A stretch of DNA of 64,000 bases from Marinobacter nanhaiticus D15-8W. GTDB lineage: Bacteria; Pseudomonadota; Gammaproteobacteria; Pseudomonadales; Oleiphilaceae. Made by a program: the position numbers and the translations under genes. The notes below the pieces were generated by a model, which was given only the letters and a program-made list of their open reading frames with translations, had not been told where the DNA came from and did no database searches. The stretch is from the NCBI RefSeq assembly GCF_036511935.1, contig NZ_AP028878.1:4588001-4652000 (forward strand), read 5' to 3'. Positions 46,073 to 54,738 of the stretch are shown piece by piece; the stretch's first letter is position 1; each line of letters starts with the position of its first letter.

Positions 46073-46567
46073 ATGCCGCCCCGTCCCCCTAAGTTCCGGC
46101 CTGATTCATGGCTGGCCACGATAGCCCTGCTCGCTATCTGCCTGATCAGTCTGGGCAATGTGATCGTGCGTTATGCGACCGATGCCTCTTTTGCCTTTAC
46201 CGAGGAGTTTTCGGTGTTTTGCCTGGTGCTGCTCACGTTTGCCGGAGCCGCGGTGGCTGCGCGCCATAACCAGCACATCCGCATTGAACTGATCGAGCAT
46301 CATCTGCCGACGTGGGCGCAAAAGGTGGTTTTCGTACTGCAATGGCTGGCAGGCGTCATCGTCCTGGGCACCATGGCCTGGTACGGGAGCACCTTCGCCC
46401 TGCAGGAATACCAATGGGAATCGCTGTCGCCGGGTCTCGGATTCCCGAACTGGATCTACGTGGTCTGGCTGCCCATCCTCGCCCTCGCCATCATCATCCG
46501 AATGACGCAAAACCTTATCGATCGCCTGCGCGGCAAGGACGACCCGGAGGTAATCCATGAGTCCTGA
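46073..46567 (+). CDS. dctQ: TRAP transporter small permease, DctQ family
   Basis: A 164-residue inner-membrane protein with four hydrophobic segments: LATIALLAICLISLGNVIVRY, FAFTEEFSVFCLVLLTFAGAA, KVVFVLQWLAGVIVLGTMAWY and WIYVVWLPILALAIIIRM. The motif ARHNQHIRIELI is typical of DctQ. GGAGG lies 6 bases before the ATG. It follows dctP by 61 bases and overlaps dctM by 11 bases. Confidence 0.92.
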   Translation: MPPRPPKFRPDSWLATIALLAICLISLGNVIVRYATDASFAFTEEFSVFCLVLLTFAGAAVAARHNQHIRIELIEHHLPTWAQKVVFVLQWLAGVIVLGTMAWYGSTFALQEYQWESLSPGLGFPNWIYVVWLPILALAIIIRMTQNLIDRLRGKDDPEVIHES

Positions 46568-47861
46568 CGTGCTGATGATCGTCAGCTTCCTGCTGGCGCT
46601 GCTGCTCGGCATGCCGGTGGCGATTGCCCTGGGTCTGGGCGGACTGGTGGGTATCGTAGCGGGACTGCCGCCGGCCATGCTGGGCACCTTCGGCACCAAC
46701 ACCTACAACAGCGTGGCCAAGTACCCGCTGATTGCGATCCCCCTGTTCATCCTGACGGGCCTGATCTTCGAGCGCGCCGGTGTTGCCGCCAGCCTGGTCC
46801 GTTTTGCCCAGGCGATTATCGGCCCCCGCCACGGTGGTTTGACGGTCGTTGCGGTATTGGTATGCCTGATTATGGGTGGGATGAGCGGGTCCGGACCCGC
46901 AGATGCCGCCGCCGTCGCGATGGTGATGCTACCAAGCATGCACAAGGCCGGTTATCCCAAGCCATTTTCGGCATCGCTAATCGCCGCATCGTCCTCCACG
47001 GCCATCCTGATTCCGCCGTCCATTGCCCTGATCCTCTACTCCATCGTCGTCCCTGGCGTGGATCTGCGGGCCCTGTTCGCCGCGGGACTGTTCCCCGGCA
47101 TTCTCGCGGGTGTTTCCCTGCTGGCGCCAGCGCTTTACTTCGCTAAGAAGTACCGCTGGGAAGATCCGGAAACCGTCGAGCGACCACCGTTCTGGCCCAG
47201 CTTCAAGGCGGCCATTCCGGCGCTATTCGCACCCGTGATTATCCTGGGGGGACTACGCTCGGGCCTGTTCACCCCAACCGAAGCTGCAGTGGTTGCCGTT
47301 GCTTATGGTGTGATCGTCGGCTGCGTCCTCTACCGTAACCTCAGCATCCGCAACCTCTGGAGCCTGATGAGCGAAGCGGCCGTCACCTCCGGTGTGGTTA
47401 TGTTCATCATCGCACTGGCCGGTATCTTTGCCTGGGCGGGCACCACACTGGGCACCTTCCAGCATCTGGCAGACGCATTACTGTCGCTCTCCGAAAACGG
47501 CTGGGTACTGTTGGGACTGGTCATGGTCCTGGTTTTGATTGCCGGCATGCTACTGGATGCCATCTCCATCTACCTGATCCTGATCCCGATCGTGCTACCG
47601 CTGATGAACCATTTTGGCTGGAACCCGATCTGGTTCGGCATCCTGCTGGCCATGAATATCGCCATCGGCCAGTTCACGCCCCCGGTGGCGGTCAACCTGA
47701 TGGTCACTACGCGAATCGCCAATATCCGCCTGGAGCATACGGTCGGCTGGACACTGGTATTCATTGCCGCCATGGCCGCCAGCCTGCTGCTGGTGATGCT
47801 CGTGCCGGGTATTGCGCTCTGGTTACCGGAGAAACTGGGTTATCTGGTGGGGCCGTGGTAG
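46557..47861 (+). CDS. dctM: TRAP transporter large permease, DctM family
   Basis: A 434-residue sodium-coupled permease subunit with about 12 hydrophobic segments. Landmarks include LLGMPVAIALGLGGLVGI, PLFILTGLIFERAGVAASLVRFAQ, the GGMSGSGPADAAAVAMVMLPSM loop and SASLIAASSSTAILIPPSIALILYS, with TPTEAAVVAVAYGV in the second half. It completes the DctPQM importer. The start ATG at 46557 lies inside the dctQ end, indicating coupled translation. Confidence 0.94.
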   Translation: MSPDVLMIVSFLLALLLGMPVAIALGLGGLVGIVAGLPPAMLGTFGTNTYNSVAKYPLIAIPLFILTGLIFERAGVAASLVRFAQAIIGPRHGGLTVVAVLVCLIMGGMSGSGPADAAAVAMVMLPSMHKAGYPKPFSASLIAASSSTAILIPPSIALILYSIVVPGVDLRALFAAGLFPGILAGVSLLAPALYFAKKYRWEDPETVERPPFWPSFKAAIPALFAPVIILGGLRSGLFTPTEAAVVAVAYGVIVGCVLYRNLSIRNLWSLMSEAAVTSGVVMFIIALAGIFAWAGTTLGTFQHLADALLSLSENGWVLLGLVMVLVLIAGMLLDAISIYLILIPIVLPLMNHFGWNPIWFGILLAMNIAIGQFTPPVAVNLMVTTRIANIRLEHTVGWTLVFIAAMAASLLLVMLVPGIALWLPEKLGYLVGPW

Positions 47862-47992
47862 GTCAGTCGATCCCCCGTTGGTTCTTTTATTTCAAAGCGA
47901 TTTCGCCGTAATCTCGGCGTTAGAAGGTTGGGCTAAACCTCGTTCGTATCTGCCAACCGTTTGCCAATACCGCCCATGGTGGCCCTCAATCA

Positions 47993-48739
47993 ATGAAACT
48001 ATTTGCCGCCCAGCTCCGTCCCGTAACGGGTGATATCCAGGCCAACGTTGCCCGACATCTGCAGTTTATTGAGGGAGCCCACGATAAAGGGGCCGATCTC
48101 GTCTTCTTTCCGGAACTGTCCCTGACCGGCTTCGAACCTCGACTCGCCGAGCAACTGGCGATGGCCGTCGACGATCCTCGTCTTGCGGCGTTCCAGAATG
48201 CCAGCGGTCGCCTATCGATGATAATTGGCATTGGTCTGCCTCTTAAGGCCGACAACGCGATACAGATCGGCATGCTCTGGTTCACCCCAAAGCAAGCGGT
48301 CAGGCGCTATGCCAAACAATGGCTACACAGGGATGAATGGCCCTACTTCGTTGCTGGCGAGGCACAACTGTTGTTATCGCACGGTCCAGAGCGGTTGGCC
48401 CCGGCGATCTGCTACGAATCCATGCAGCCGGAGCATGCCATCCAGGCGGCCATACTCGGCGCAACCATTTACCTCGCCAGTGTCGCCAAGGACGCTGAAT
48501 TAATGACTCGCGCCATGAGCCACTACCCGCAAATACCAAAGGAACATGGGATGCCGGTTGTCTTATCCAACGCTTTGGGCCCTTGCGACGATTTCGTCTG
48601 TGCAGGGCAATCGGCTGCCTGGAGCAGCGAAGGGGAACTGTTGGTGCAAATGGATGATCGAAGAGAAGGTGGTGTCTTACTGGATACGGCCAGCGGTGAA
48701 GCGTTTACTCATGTCTTCGAACTGGCGGAGAGTTCCTAA
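47993..48739 (+). CDS. Carbon-nitrogen hydrolase (nitrilase superfamily)
   Basis: A 248-residue cytosolic C-N hydrolase. The catalytic set is complete: Glu41 (FFPELSLTGFEP), Lys108 (YAKQWLH) and Cys140 (APAICYESM). The sequence fits the omega-amidase/predicted-amidohydrolase branches that cleave amides or carbamoyl groups. It lies 131 bases after the TRAP operon and 22 bases before the intradiol dioxygenase gene on the same strand. The substrate is not evident. Confidence 0.9.
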   Translation: MKLFAAQLRPVTGDIQANVARHLQFIEGAHDKGADLVFFPELSLTGFEPRLAEQLAMAVDDPRLAAFQNASGRLSMIIGIGLPLKADNAIQIGMLWFTPKQAVRRYAKQWLHRDEWPYFVAGEAQLLLSHGPERLAPAICYESMQPEHAIQAAILGATIYLASVAKDAELMTRAMSHYPQIPKEHGMPVVLSNALGPCDDFVCAGQSAAWSSEGELLVQMDDRREGGVLLDTASGEAFTHVFELAESS

Positions 48740-48761
48740 AGAACTTTGAAGGACAACGCGT

Positions 48762-49553
48762 ATGGCCAGCTCTCGCCCAACGAGCCGGGCTGATCTCAAC
48801 CCGACTGAACAACTTCGGCCTTCGGTTTCACGCCGAAAGGCCTTGGCTTATCTGGCTGCCGCCGGCGCTACGGCCTTTCTTCCTGGCCGGGCCAGCCATG
48901 CCCAGTCCAGTTCACCGGCAAGCCCTGGGTCGTGCTCGCTCATCAACAGCGAAACCGGGGGTCCATTCGAAGCCGACGGTTCCAACGGGCCCAATGTGCT
49001 TGACGACCCCGCCGTCTTCCGCAGCGATATCCGATCAAACCTGGATGGCAGCAATGTGCAGCCTGGCGTGCCGTTTACCCTCAAGATGATCGTGGTCGAT
49101 GTCGCCAACAACTGCGCACCGGTCGTAGGCGCTGCGGTCTATCTCTGGCACTGCAACGCCGAAGGCAACTACTCGGCCTATTCCGGAATGGGCCAGGACG
49201 ATCAAACCAGCCATACCTTTCTCCGCGGCGTGCAGGTCACCGACGCCAGCGGCCAGGCCAGATTCACCACGATCTACCCGGGGCGCTACCCCGGCCGGGC
49301 AACTCACTTCCATGCCCGGGTCTACAGTGACGACAGCTTCAGGACAACACGCCGAACAACCCAGTTTGCGTTCGACGATGACGCGAACAATCGCGTCTAT
49401 GCCTCTAGTAGCCATTATCGGGGCAGCCAGAACGCTCGCGAGACGACAAATGGCCAGGACTGGCTGTTCAGGGACGGCATTGCCGGACAGCTACTTGCGC
49501 TGTCTGGCGGGCCGTCCGAAGGCTACGAGAGTACTATTGTCGTTGGCGTTTGA
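48762..49553 (+). CDS. Tat-exported intradiol ring-cleavage dioxygenase-like protein
   Basis: A 263-residue protein. The N-terminus carries a twin-arginine-like signal (VSRRKALAYLAAAGATAFLPG, about 22-42). The catalytic domain keeps the non-heme Fe(III) ligands of intradiol dioxygenases: Tyr137 (AEGNYSAYSG), Tyr176 (IYPGRYPGR), His182 and His184 (THFHARVY). Cytosolic relatives cleave catechol or protocatechuate; exported relatives act on lignin-like or unknown aromatic substrates. AAGGA precedes the ATG, and the gap to the C-N hydrolase is only 22 bases, so the two are probably cotranscribed. Confidence 0.9.
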   Translation: MASSRPTSRADLNPTEQLRPSVSRRKALAYLAAAGATAFLPGRASHAQSSSPASPGSCSLINSETGGPFEADGSNGPNVLDDPAVFRSDIRSNLDGSNVQPGVPFTLKMIVVDVANNCAPVVGAAVYLWHCNAEGNYSAYSGMGQDDQTSHTFLRGVQVTDASGQARFTTIYPGRYPGRATHFHARVYSDDSFRTTRRTTQFAFDDDANNRVYASSSHYRGSQNARETTNGQDWLFRDGIAGQLLALSGGPSEGYESTIVVGV

Positions 49554-49595
49554 TTGCCCGCTTAATTCTCGGTGTCCATGTCCAGGAAAAATCCG

Positions 49596-51266
49596 TTAAA
49601 CCCGGAATTGAACCACGATACTCTGAAGCTCGTTTGCCATCCGCGTCAGGTCCTGGCCGGCTGTTGCCGTTTCTTCGGCGCCCTGGGCGGTCTGCTCGGT
49701 CATGGTGTTGAGCCGGACGATGTTGGAGTTGAGTTCTTCCGTAACACCCACCTGCTGCTCCGACGCGCTGGCAATCTGCGTCGCCATATCGTTAATTGAG
49801 GTCATGACCTGAGTTATGGTGGCGAGCTTGTTGCCGGCACCGGCAGCGAAGTCCACGGTTTTTCCGACTTGCTTACGGTTACTTTCCATCGAGGTCACAG
49901 CATCGTGGGAGACTGACTTCAGTTGGCCGATCATTTCGTCGATTTCCTGGGTCGACGTTTGCGTGCGGGAGGCCAACGCACGAACCTCATCAGCGACGAC
50001 GGCAAACCCCCGGCCATGCTCTCCAGCCCTCGCAGCTTCAATCGCCGCATTCAGCGCCAGCAGGTTGGTTTGCTCGGCAATAGACTGGATAACCTGGAGC
50101 ACGGTGCCAATGGTGGCGCTCGTTTCTTCCAGACGCTTGATAGCCTGCGCAGATGCCTCGATATCGTCGGCCAGGTGGGAGATTTCGTCGATGCTTTTCT
50201 CAACCGTCGTACGCCCTTCATGAGCATGCTGGTTTGCCTCGGCAACGGCATTCGCTGTATCGCTGATATTGCGTGCAATCTCCTGGGCGGTAGCCGACAT
50301 TTCATGAACAGCCGCTGATAGCTGCCCCGTTTCGTTGCCTTGTTCGTCGATTGTCCGGGCAGTCTGCTCGGTGATCACCGACATTTCTTCAGACGCGGTA
50401 GCCAGTTGTGCCGTAACGTTGGAAATCTGGTTGATCATCGCCATCAGCTTTTGACGCATACCATTCATAGCTTCCAGGAGTTCGCCGACTTCGTCCTGGC
50501 TATCAATCGAGATTTCTTGGGTAAGGTCTCCGGAGGCGGTCACAATGGCTTTCCTGATGCCCTTGATGATGGCGCTTGCCACCACCCAGCTTACCAACAG
50601 ACCGATAACCGCGCTCACGATAACCAGCACGATGATTGTCGTGAGAGCTTTCTTTTCATGACTCGTGGCGACAGCGGCGCTGCGCTGGGTGAAGCTCATG
50701 ATCTCCCGCTGCAACGATTCCAGAGCATGATCCAGTTCTTCGGCGTGGGCATCGATGGTCGCCAATTGGGATTCAGCTGCTGCAATTCCGTTCGTAGCTA
50801 ATGTGCTGAAAGCCTGTTCGACCTCTGCCTCGAACGATTTGTGGTCGGCGGCAATGTCTTTTATCGCCGCGTCGATGCGCCCAAACTCTTCAATGAGGCG
50901 TTTATCCGATATGCCGTCGACATTCACGGCAATCTCGTGAGCATGCTTGAGTTCGTCGTCAACGGCGGCGGACAGCTTGCGGAATTTGCTGATGGAGCGG
51001 GCCACTGCAGGGCTTTTAGCCCCGTCCGAATAGGCCTGACGGAAGGCAGTCTCGTAAGCAATAGTCTGCTCGAGCTGGTGTACGGTTATTTCCGAAATGA
51101 CCTGGGTGAGCGGCAAGTCTTTCTCTGATACCAGAGTCAGCTCTTTACCGATGCTCACCATGGAATAGATGGTGTAACCAGAACTGATGGAGAAAATCAG
51201 AAGGATGAGGACGGCAGTGCCGACGATTTTCGTCCTGAGTGACAGTGCATTAAGAATACGGTTCAC
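49596..51266 (-). CDS. Methyl-accepting chemotaxis protein
   Basis: A 556-residue chemoreceptor. The first membrane helix is at about 10-32 ([21 protein letters not shown]). A periplasmic four-helix-bundle sensor follows to about 205, then the second membrane helix ([21 protein letters not shown]), HAMP, and the cytoplasmic signalling domain. The hairpin tip is [20 protein letters not shown] followed by [14 protein letters not shown], the universal CheA/CheW contact. The ligand is unknown. A weak sigma-28-like box lies far upstream. No other chemotaxis gene is adjacent. Confidence 0.95.
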   Translation of the reverse strand: MNRILNALSLRTKIVGTAVLILLIFSISSGYTIYSMVSIGKELTLVSEKDLPLTQVISEITVHQLEQTIAYETAFRQAYSDGAKSPAVARSISKFRKLSAAVDDELKHAHEIAVNVDGISDKRLIEEFGRIDAAIKDIAADHKSFEAEVEQAFSTLATNGIAAAESQLATIDAHAEELDHALESLQREIMSFTQRSAAVATSHEKKALTTIIVLVIVSAVIGLLVSWVVASAIIKGIRKAIVTASGDLTQEISIDSQDEVGELLEAMNGMRQKLMAMINQISNVTAQLATASEEMSVITEQTARTIDEQGNETGQLSAAVHEMSATAQEIARNISDTANAVAEANQHAHEGRTTVEKSIDEISHLADDIEASAQAIKRLEETSATIGTVLQVIQSIAEQTNLLALNAAIEAARAGEHGRGFAVVADEVRALASRTQTSTQEIDEMIGQLKSVSHDAVTSMESNRKQVGKTVDFAAGAGNKLATITQVMTSINDMATQIASASEQQVGVTEELNSNIVRLNTMTEQTAQGAEETATAGQDLTRMANELQSIVVQFRV

Positions 51267-51723
51267 AGGCCTTATACTCCAAAGCCGGGCCTGACATTTG
51301 GTTGTTTGGCTTATCCTGAACCGTAAAGCACTTCCACTCCCTCGACCCTCCAGTCAGGCCGAAAGAGGGCAATGGAGGGAACTTACCTTCTGCCATATAG
51401 TTTTGAAAGCTAAACAGTGCAATGTTTTGTAGAGAAAACGAAAAATTCTTTGAAAGGCACAATGACCTAACCTTTAGATTTCTAAGACTTTTTAGACAAA
51501 GGTATTAAGTATTTCTACTACCGCCCAGCTCACGCCAACCATTGATTTACCTTATTATTGAACGACCTATAACAAATATTTACAGGTAATATCGGAAGCC
51601 CGCCGCCACATTGATATAGCATTTGAAGAGAGTAGCCCATGGGGCAATACGCTGACAGATAAAACAATCAAGCAACTCGCCAGAACGTTTACTGACGGCC
51701 AACTGCATAAAAAGGAACTTTCC
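51267..51723. other. AT-rich intergenic region with long leader of the chemoreceptor gene
   Basis: About 457 bases without a gene between the chemoreceptor start and the zinc-ribbon gene. The section 51380-51620 is distinctly AT-rich compared with its surroundings. An inverted repeat, CCCTCCA (51346-51352) with TGGAGGG (51373-51379), lies in the presumed chemoreceptor leader. On the minus strand a weak flagellar-type box, TAAAGGTT (51476-51469) then 10 bases and GCCTTTCA (51458-51451), is visible. No coding sequence was recognised. Confidence 0.4.
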
Positions 51724-52272
51724 ATGCAATGCACCAGCTGCAAACAAGGCGAATTAACGCCTGCTTTCCTGGAACCGCAATTGCGGTCCCATGCCTGTAA
51801 TAGGTGTGGGGGTGATTGGCTGCTGGTTGAGGACTACGTAGCCTGGAAGGAGCGCAACCCGGAGTTCACGATTGCCGAGCATGCGGACTTCGAGATCGAA
51901 GATACCAAGCACGCGCTTATCTGCCCGCAAACCGGCTCGATCATGCAGAAATACCACGTGTCGCACGATAGCGACCATAAGCTGGACTATAGCCCCCAGG
52001 TCGGCGGTATCTGGATGGACAAGGGCGAGTGGACCTACCTCAAGCTGGCCAACCTCGCCGGCTCTCTTAACAAGATCTTTACCGATCACTGGCAGAAGTC
52101 CATTCGCTCGCAAAGCGCCAAGGAAACATTCCAGGAGATCTATCGCGAAAAATTCGGTGGAGACGACTACCGCCGGGCCCGGGACGTTCGCGAGTGGCTC
52201 CAGAACCACGAAAACAGAGCCGATCTGCGCGCCTATATCCTGGCAGCGGACCCGTACTCTGCGGATCGCTAA
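51724..52272 (+). CDS. Zinc-ribbon (zf-TFIIB-like) protein with degenerate second finger
   Basis: A 182-residue protein. The first finger is complete: MQCTSCKQGELTPAFLEP, then HACNRCGGDWL, with Cys3, Cys6, Cys25 and Cys28. The second repeat keeps the frame of the family (CPQTGSIMQKYHVSHDSDHK, then YSPQVGGIWMDKGEW) but has lost three of its four cysteines. The C-terminal 90 residues are helical and charged. The function of this family in bacteria is unknown. AAGGA is 6 bases before the ATG. Confidence 0.82.
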   Translation: MQCTSCKQGELTPAFLEPQLRSHACNRCGGDWLLVEDYVAWKERNPEFTIAEHADFEIEDTKHALICPQTGSIMQKYHVSHDSDHKLDYSPQVGGIWMDKGEWTYLKLANLAGSLNKIFTDHWQKSIRSQSAKETFQEIYREKFGGDDYRRARDVREWLQNHENRADLRAYILAADPYSADR

Positions 52273-52387
52273 CCTGTGGCGGAGGGGGATGTTGAAGCCG
52301 CGCGATCACCTCATATCATCGTCGAAGTATTTCTGCCTCTGCGGAGTAAGCAATAGCGGCCCGGACAGGCTTTAGGCGTTTTCGAAG

Positions 52388-52729
52388 ATGGCAAAGAAGA
52401 CATTACTTCCCCTCCTCTTGGCAACAGCACTTGCATCAACCGTTCATGCCGCCGGTCCCACGGCAGACCAGCTCCAAGGCAAGTGGCGGATCATCGACGA
52501 CTACGGGCTTTCGGAAGAGATGGGTGACCTGGGCGAAGACCTCTGGGTGTTCGAAGAAAGCCAGGTGACCGTGGTTAGCGGTGGTCATGCCTTTTCTCCG
52601 GATAGGTTCCGGCTGGACAACGACGTGCTGTATATGGGCGATTTCGGGGTGAAAATTCTGGAGTTCAGCCCTTCCAGGATGAAGGTCGACACCTCCGGCA
52701 TTGTCCAGAACCTGGAGAAAGTGCAGTAG
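52388..52729 (+). CDS. Small exported protein, 113 residues
   Basis: MAKKTLLPLLLATALASTVH starts a clear signal peptide, cleaved near Ala22 (VHAAGP). The mature part begins with DQLQGKWRIIDDYG and resembles a small lipocalin-like or beta-sandwich domain: GKWRI, then short beta strands such as SQVTVVSGGHAF and VKILEFSPSRMKVD. No family is assigned. No strong ribosome site precedes the ATG. It is monocistronic as far as can be seen. Confidence 0.7.
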   Translation: MAKKTLLPLLLATALASTVHAAGPTADQLQGKWRIIDDYGLSEEMGDLGEDLWVFEESQVTVVSGGHAFSPDRFRLDNDVLYMGDFGVKILEFSPSRMKVDTSGIVQNLEKVQ

Positions 52730-52819
52730 GGGCGTAGGTTAACGCATGGATCGGGAAGATTCGGCAAGTACGCGCTGCTATCGTGTTACCCTGCACCGCA
52801 TCGTCATCCGGGAGCCATC

Positions 52820-53170
52820 ATGTCCGAAGATCCGCTCAAGAAACTCTCCGACCTGGCCAGCGAAGCCCATACACGCATCCAACAGGTCCATCAGCACATC
52901 AATCCGGTGGTCGGCGTGCGGCGCGGCATGCGCGATATCGGTATTCCGGCCGATGCCATGACCATCGACTGCCTGCGTACGCGGCGGCGCATCGTGCTGG
53001 TATTGCACGATGAGGATCCCGGCGTATTGCTGTATCAGTTCTCCACCATCGATGAGGACATTGGCCTGGATTTCCAGCGCATGGCCATGGCCGACGTAAA
53101 CGTCGCAACGCTGTTTAGCTGGATGGAGGATTACTTTTCCGACGAGGCGCCGGACAGCCCGATTCACTAA
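52820..53170 (+). CDS. Conserved-looking hypothetical protein, 116 residues
   Basis: A small soluble acidic protein that I do not recognise. It has an amphipathic N-terminal helix (DPLKKLSDLASEAHTRIQQVHQHI), a beta-rich middle (IDCLRTRRRIVLVLHDEDPGVLLYQF) and a C-terminal helix (VATLFSWMEDYFSDEAP). GGGAG lies upstream of the ATG. Good coding character and a proper ribosome site support reality. No signal peptide or membrane segment. Confidence 0.72.
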   Translation: MSEDPLKKLSDLASEAHTRIQQVHQHINPVVGVRRGMRDIGIPADAMTIDCLRTRRRIVLVLHDEDPGVLLYQFSTIDEDIGLDFQRMAMADVNVATLFSWMEDYFSDEAPDSPIH

Positions 53171-53374
53171 GTGATGCCCCATCACGCGCCGTATCGGCCC
53201 TAACGCGCTCGCCTCTCAGCCAGTCCGCACATTGTACGGGTTCGAAAGCACGTTGCCCGATTGCCCCAGCATCCATATCGGTTAGAATTGGCGCCTCTTT
53301 TTAGATAGCTGCCTAACGAGCATGTTGGGTGGGCCTGTCTGCGACTTTTCCCGTCCGCGCTCCAAGGAGTCCCC

Positions 53375-54676
53375 ATGCCACACCCCGCTGAAACCTCGGT
53401 CATCCCGTCCGGCATTGGCGCAATACGCCATTACTTCAATATTCTGGGGCCGGGCATTCTCGGGGCTGCCGCAGCCATCGGCGGCTCCCACCTGGTCGCG
53501 TCGACCCAGGCGGGAGCACACTACGGCTGGCAACTTGCGGGCTTGGTGCTCCTGGTCAATCTGCTGAAGTACCCGTTCTTCCAGATCGGTGCGCGCTACA
53601 CCATGGCCGCGGATGAGACGCTGATCCAGGGTTACGATCGCATCGGCCGCGGCTACCTCTACCTATTCACGGCATTGAATATTTTCGCCTCGGTAGTCAG
53701 TACGGCTGGCGTTTCCATGCTCTGCGGCAGCATCCTCGGCCTGTTCCTCGGGGATCGGCTGAACGTGACCCAACTTACGATGATCGTGCTGGCAGGTTCA
53801 CTGGTCTTCCTGATTTCCGGCCACTACAAGACTCTGGACCGGGTAACCAAGTGGATCATTGCCGCGCTGTCGGTGTGCACCGTCGCAGCCCTGGTGATCG
53901 CGTTGGACGAAGGCGGCGTGGCTCCGCCTGAATTCATCTCGCCAAGCCCCTGGAACCTGGCGGCACTGGGTTTCCTCGTTGCGCTGATGGGCTGGATGCC
54001 TGCGCCGATCGAATTGTCGTCGTGGAACAGTGTGTGGCTGAGGCAGAAAAAGAAGGTACTGGGCGACGAATTGCAGTACCGCGACTCGCTGATCGACTTC
54101 AATGTCGGTTACATCACTTCCACGCTGCTTGCGCTCGCCTTCATGGGCCTGGGTGCGCTGGTACTGCATGGCAGCGGTATCGAGCTTTCCAGTTCGGGCA
54201 TTGGCTTTGCGCATCAGTTCGTCGATGTCTACGCGGGCGTGATCGGCGAATGGAGTCGGTGGCTGATCGCTGTCGTGGCGTTCCTCTGCATGTTCTCCAC
54301 GACCGTCACCGTGCTCGATGGCTATAGCCGGGCCTTGAGCGAATGCTTCGTACAGTTCGGTCAACCAACAGGTAGCGGCCCGACCGGGCATGGCGCTCAC
54401 TTCACCTATCCGCTGATGGTTGTCATGGCGGCGGTTGCGGCCCTGATCGTGATGTTCTTCAAGGGTGCGCTGTTGGCCATGCTTGAATTCGCCATGGTCT
54501 CGGCATTTGTCAGTGCGTTTATCTTTGCCTGGCTGAATTATCGACTGATGGGGTTGGATACGGTACCGGCGAAATATCGGCTGGGAACCGGCATGAAAGT
54601 CCTCGGATGGATCGGCATCCTGTTCTTTGGCGGCGTTAATCTGCTACTCGCATATTGGTACCTGTTCCTGAAGTGA
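53375..54676 (+). CDS. Divergent Nramp-family transporter
   Basis: A 433-residue carrier with about 11 hydrophobic segments. The fold and GPGILGAAAAIGGSHLVAST start belong to the Nramp family, but the metal-binding DPGN of TM1 is replaced by an Ala-Ile-Gly-Gly-Ser segment. In TM6 the sequence is LMGWMPAPIELSSWNS, keeping a Met-Pro but not a canonical metal site. The protein is unlikely to be a standard MntH; magnesium, another metal or an organic substrate is possible. AAGGAG precedes the ATG. It stands alone and converges with the PRISE-type gene. Confidence 0.85.
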   Translation: MPHPAETSVIPSGIGAIRHYFNILGPGILGAAAAIGGSHLVASTQAGAHYGWQLAGLVLLVNLLKYPFFQIGARYTMAADETLIQGYDRIGRGYLYLFTALNIFASVVSTAGVSMLCGSILGLFLGDRLNVTQLTMIVLAGSLVFLISGHYKTLDRVTKWIIAALSVCTVAALVIALDEGGVAPPEFISPSPWNLAALGFLVALMGWMPAPIELSSWNSVWLRQKKKVLGDELQYRDSLIDFNVGYITSTLLALAFMGLGALVLHGSGIELSSSGIGFAHQFVDVYAGVIGEWSRWLIAVVAFLCMFSTTVTVLDGYSRALSECFVQFGQPTGSGPTGHGAHFTYPLMVVMAAVAALIVMFFKGALLAMLEFAMVSAFVSAFIFAWLNYRLMGLDTVPAKYRLGTGMKVLGWIGILFFGGVNLLLAYWYLFLK

Positions 54677-54694
54677 TTGGCAGGTGAAGCCTTC

Positions 54695-54725
54695 GACGCC
54701 CCCGGAAGCCTATCCAGGGGGCGTC
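54695..54725. terminator. Bidirectional terminator between Nramp-like and PRISE-type genes
   Basis: GACGCCCCC (54695-54703) pairs perfectly with GGGGGCGTC (54717-54725), loop of 13. It sits between convergent stop codons at 54676 and 54739. T-tracts are absent. Confidence 0.6.
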
Positions 54726-54738
54726 GCCCGCCATGGGG

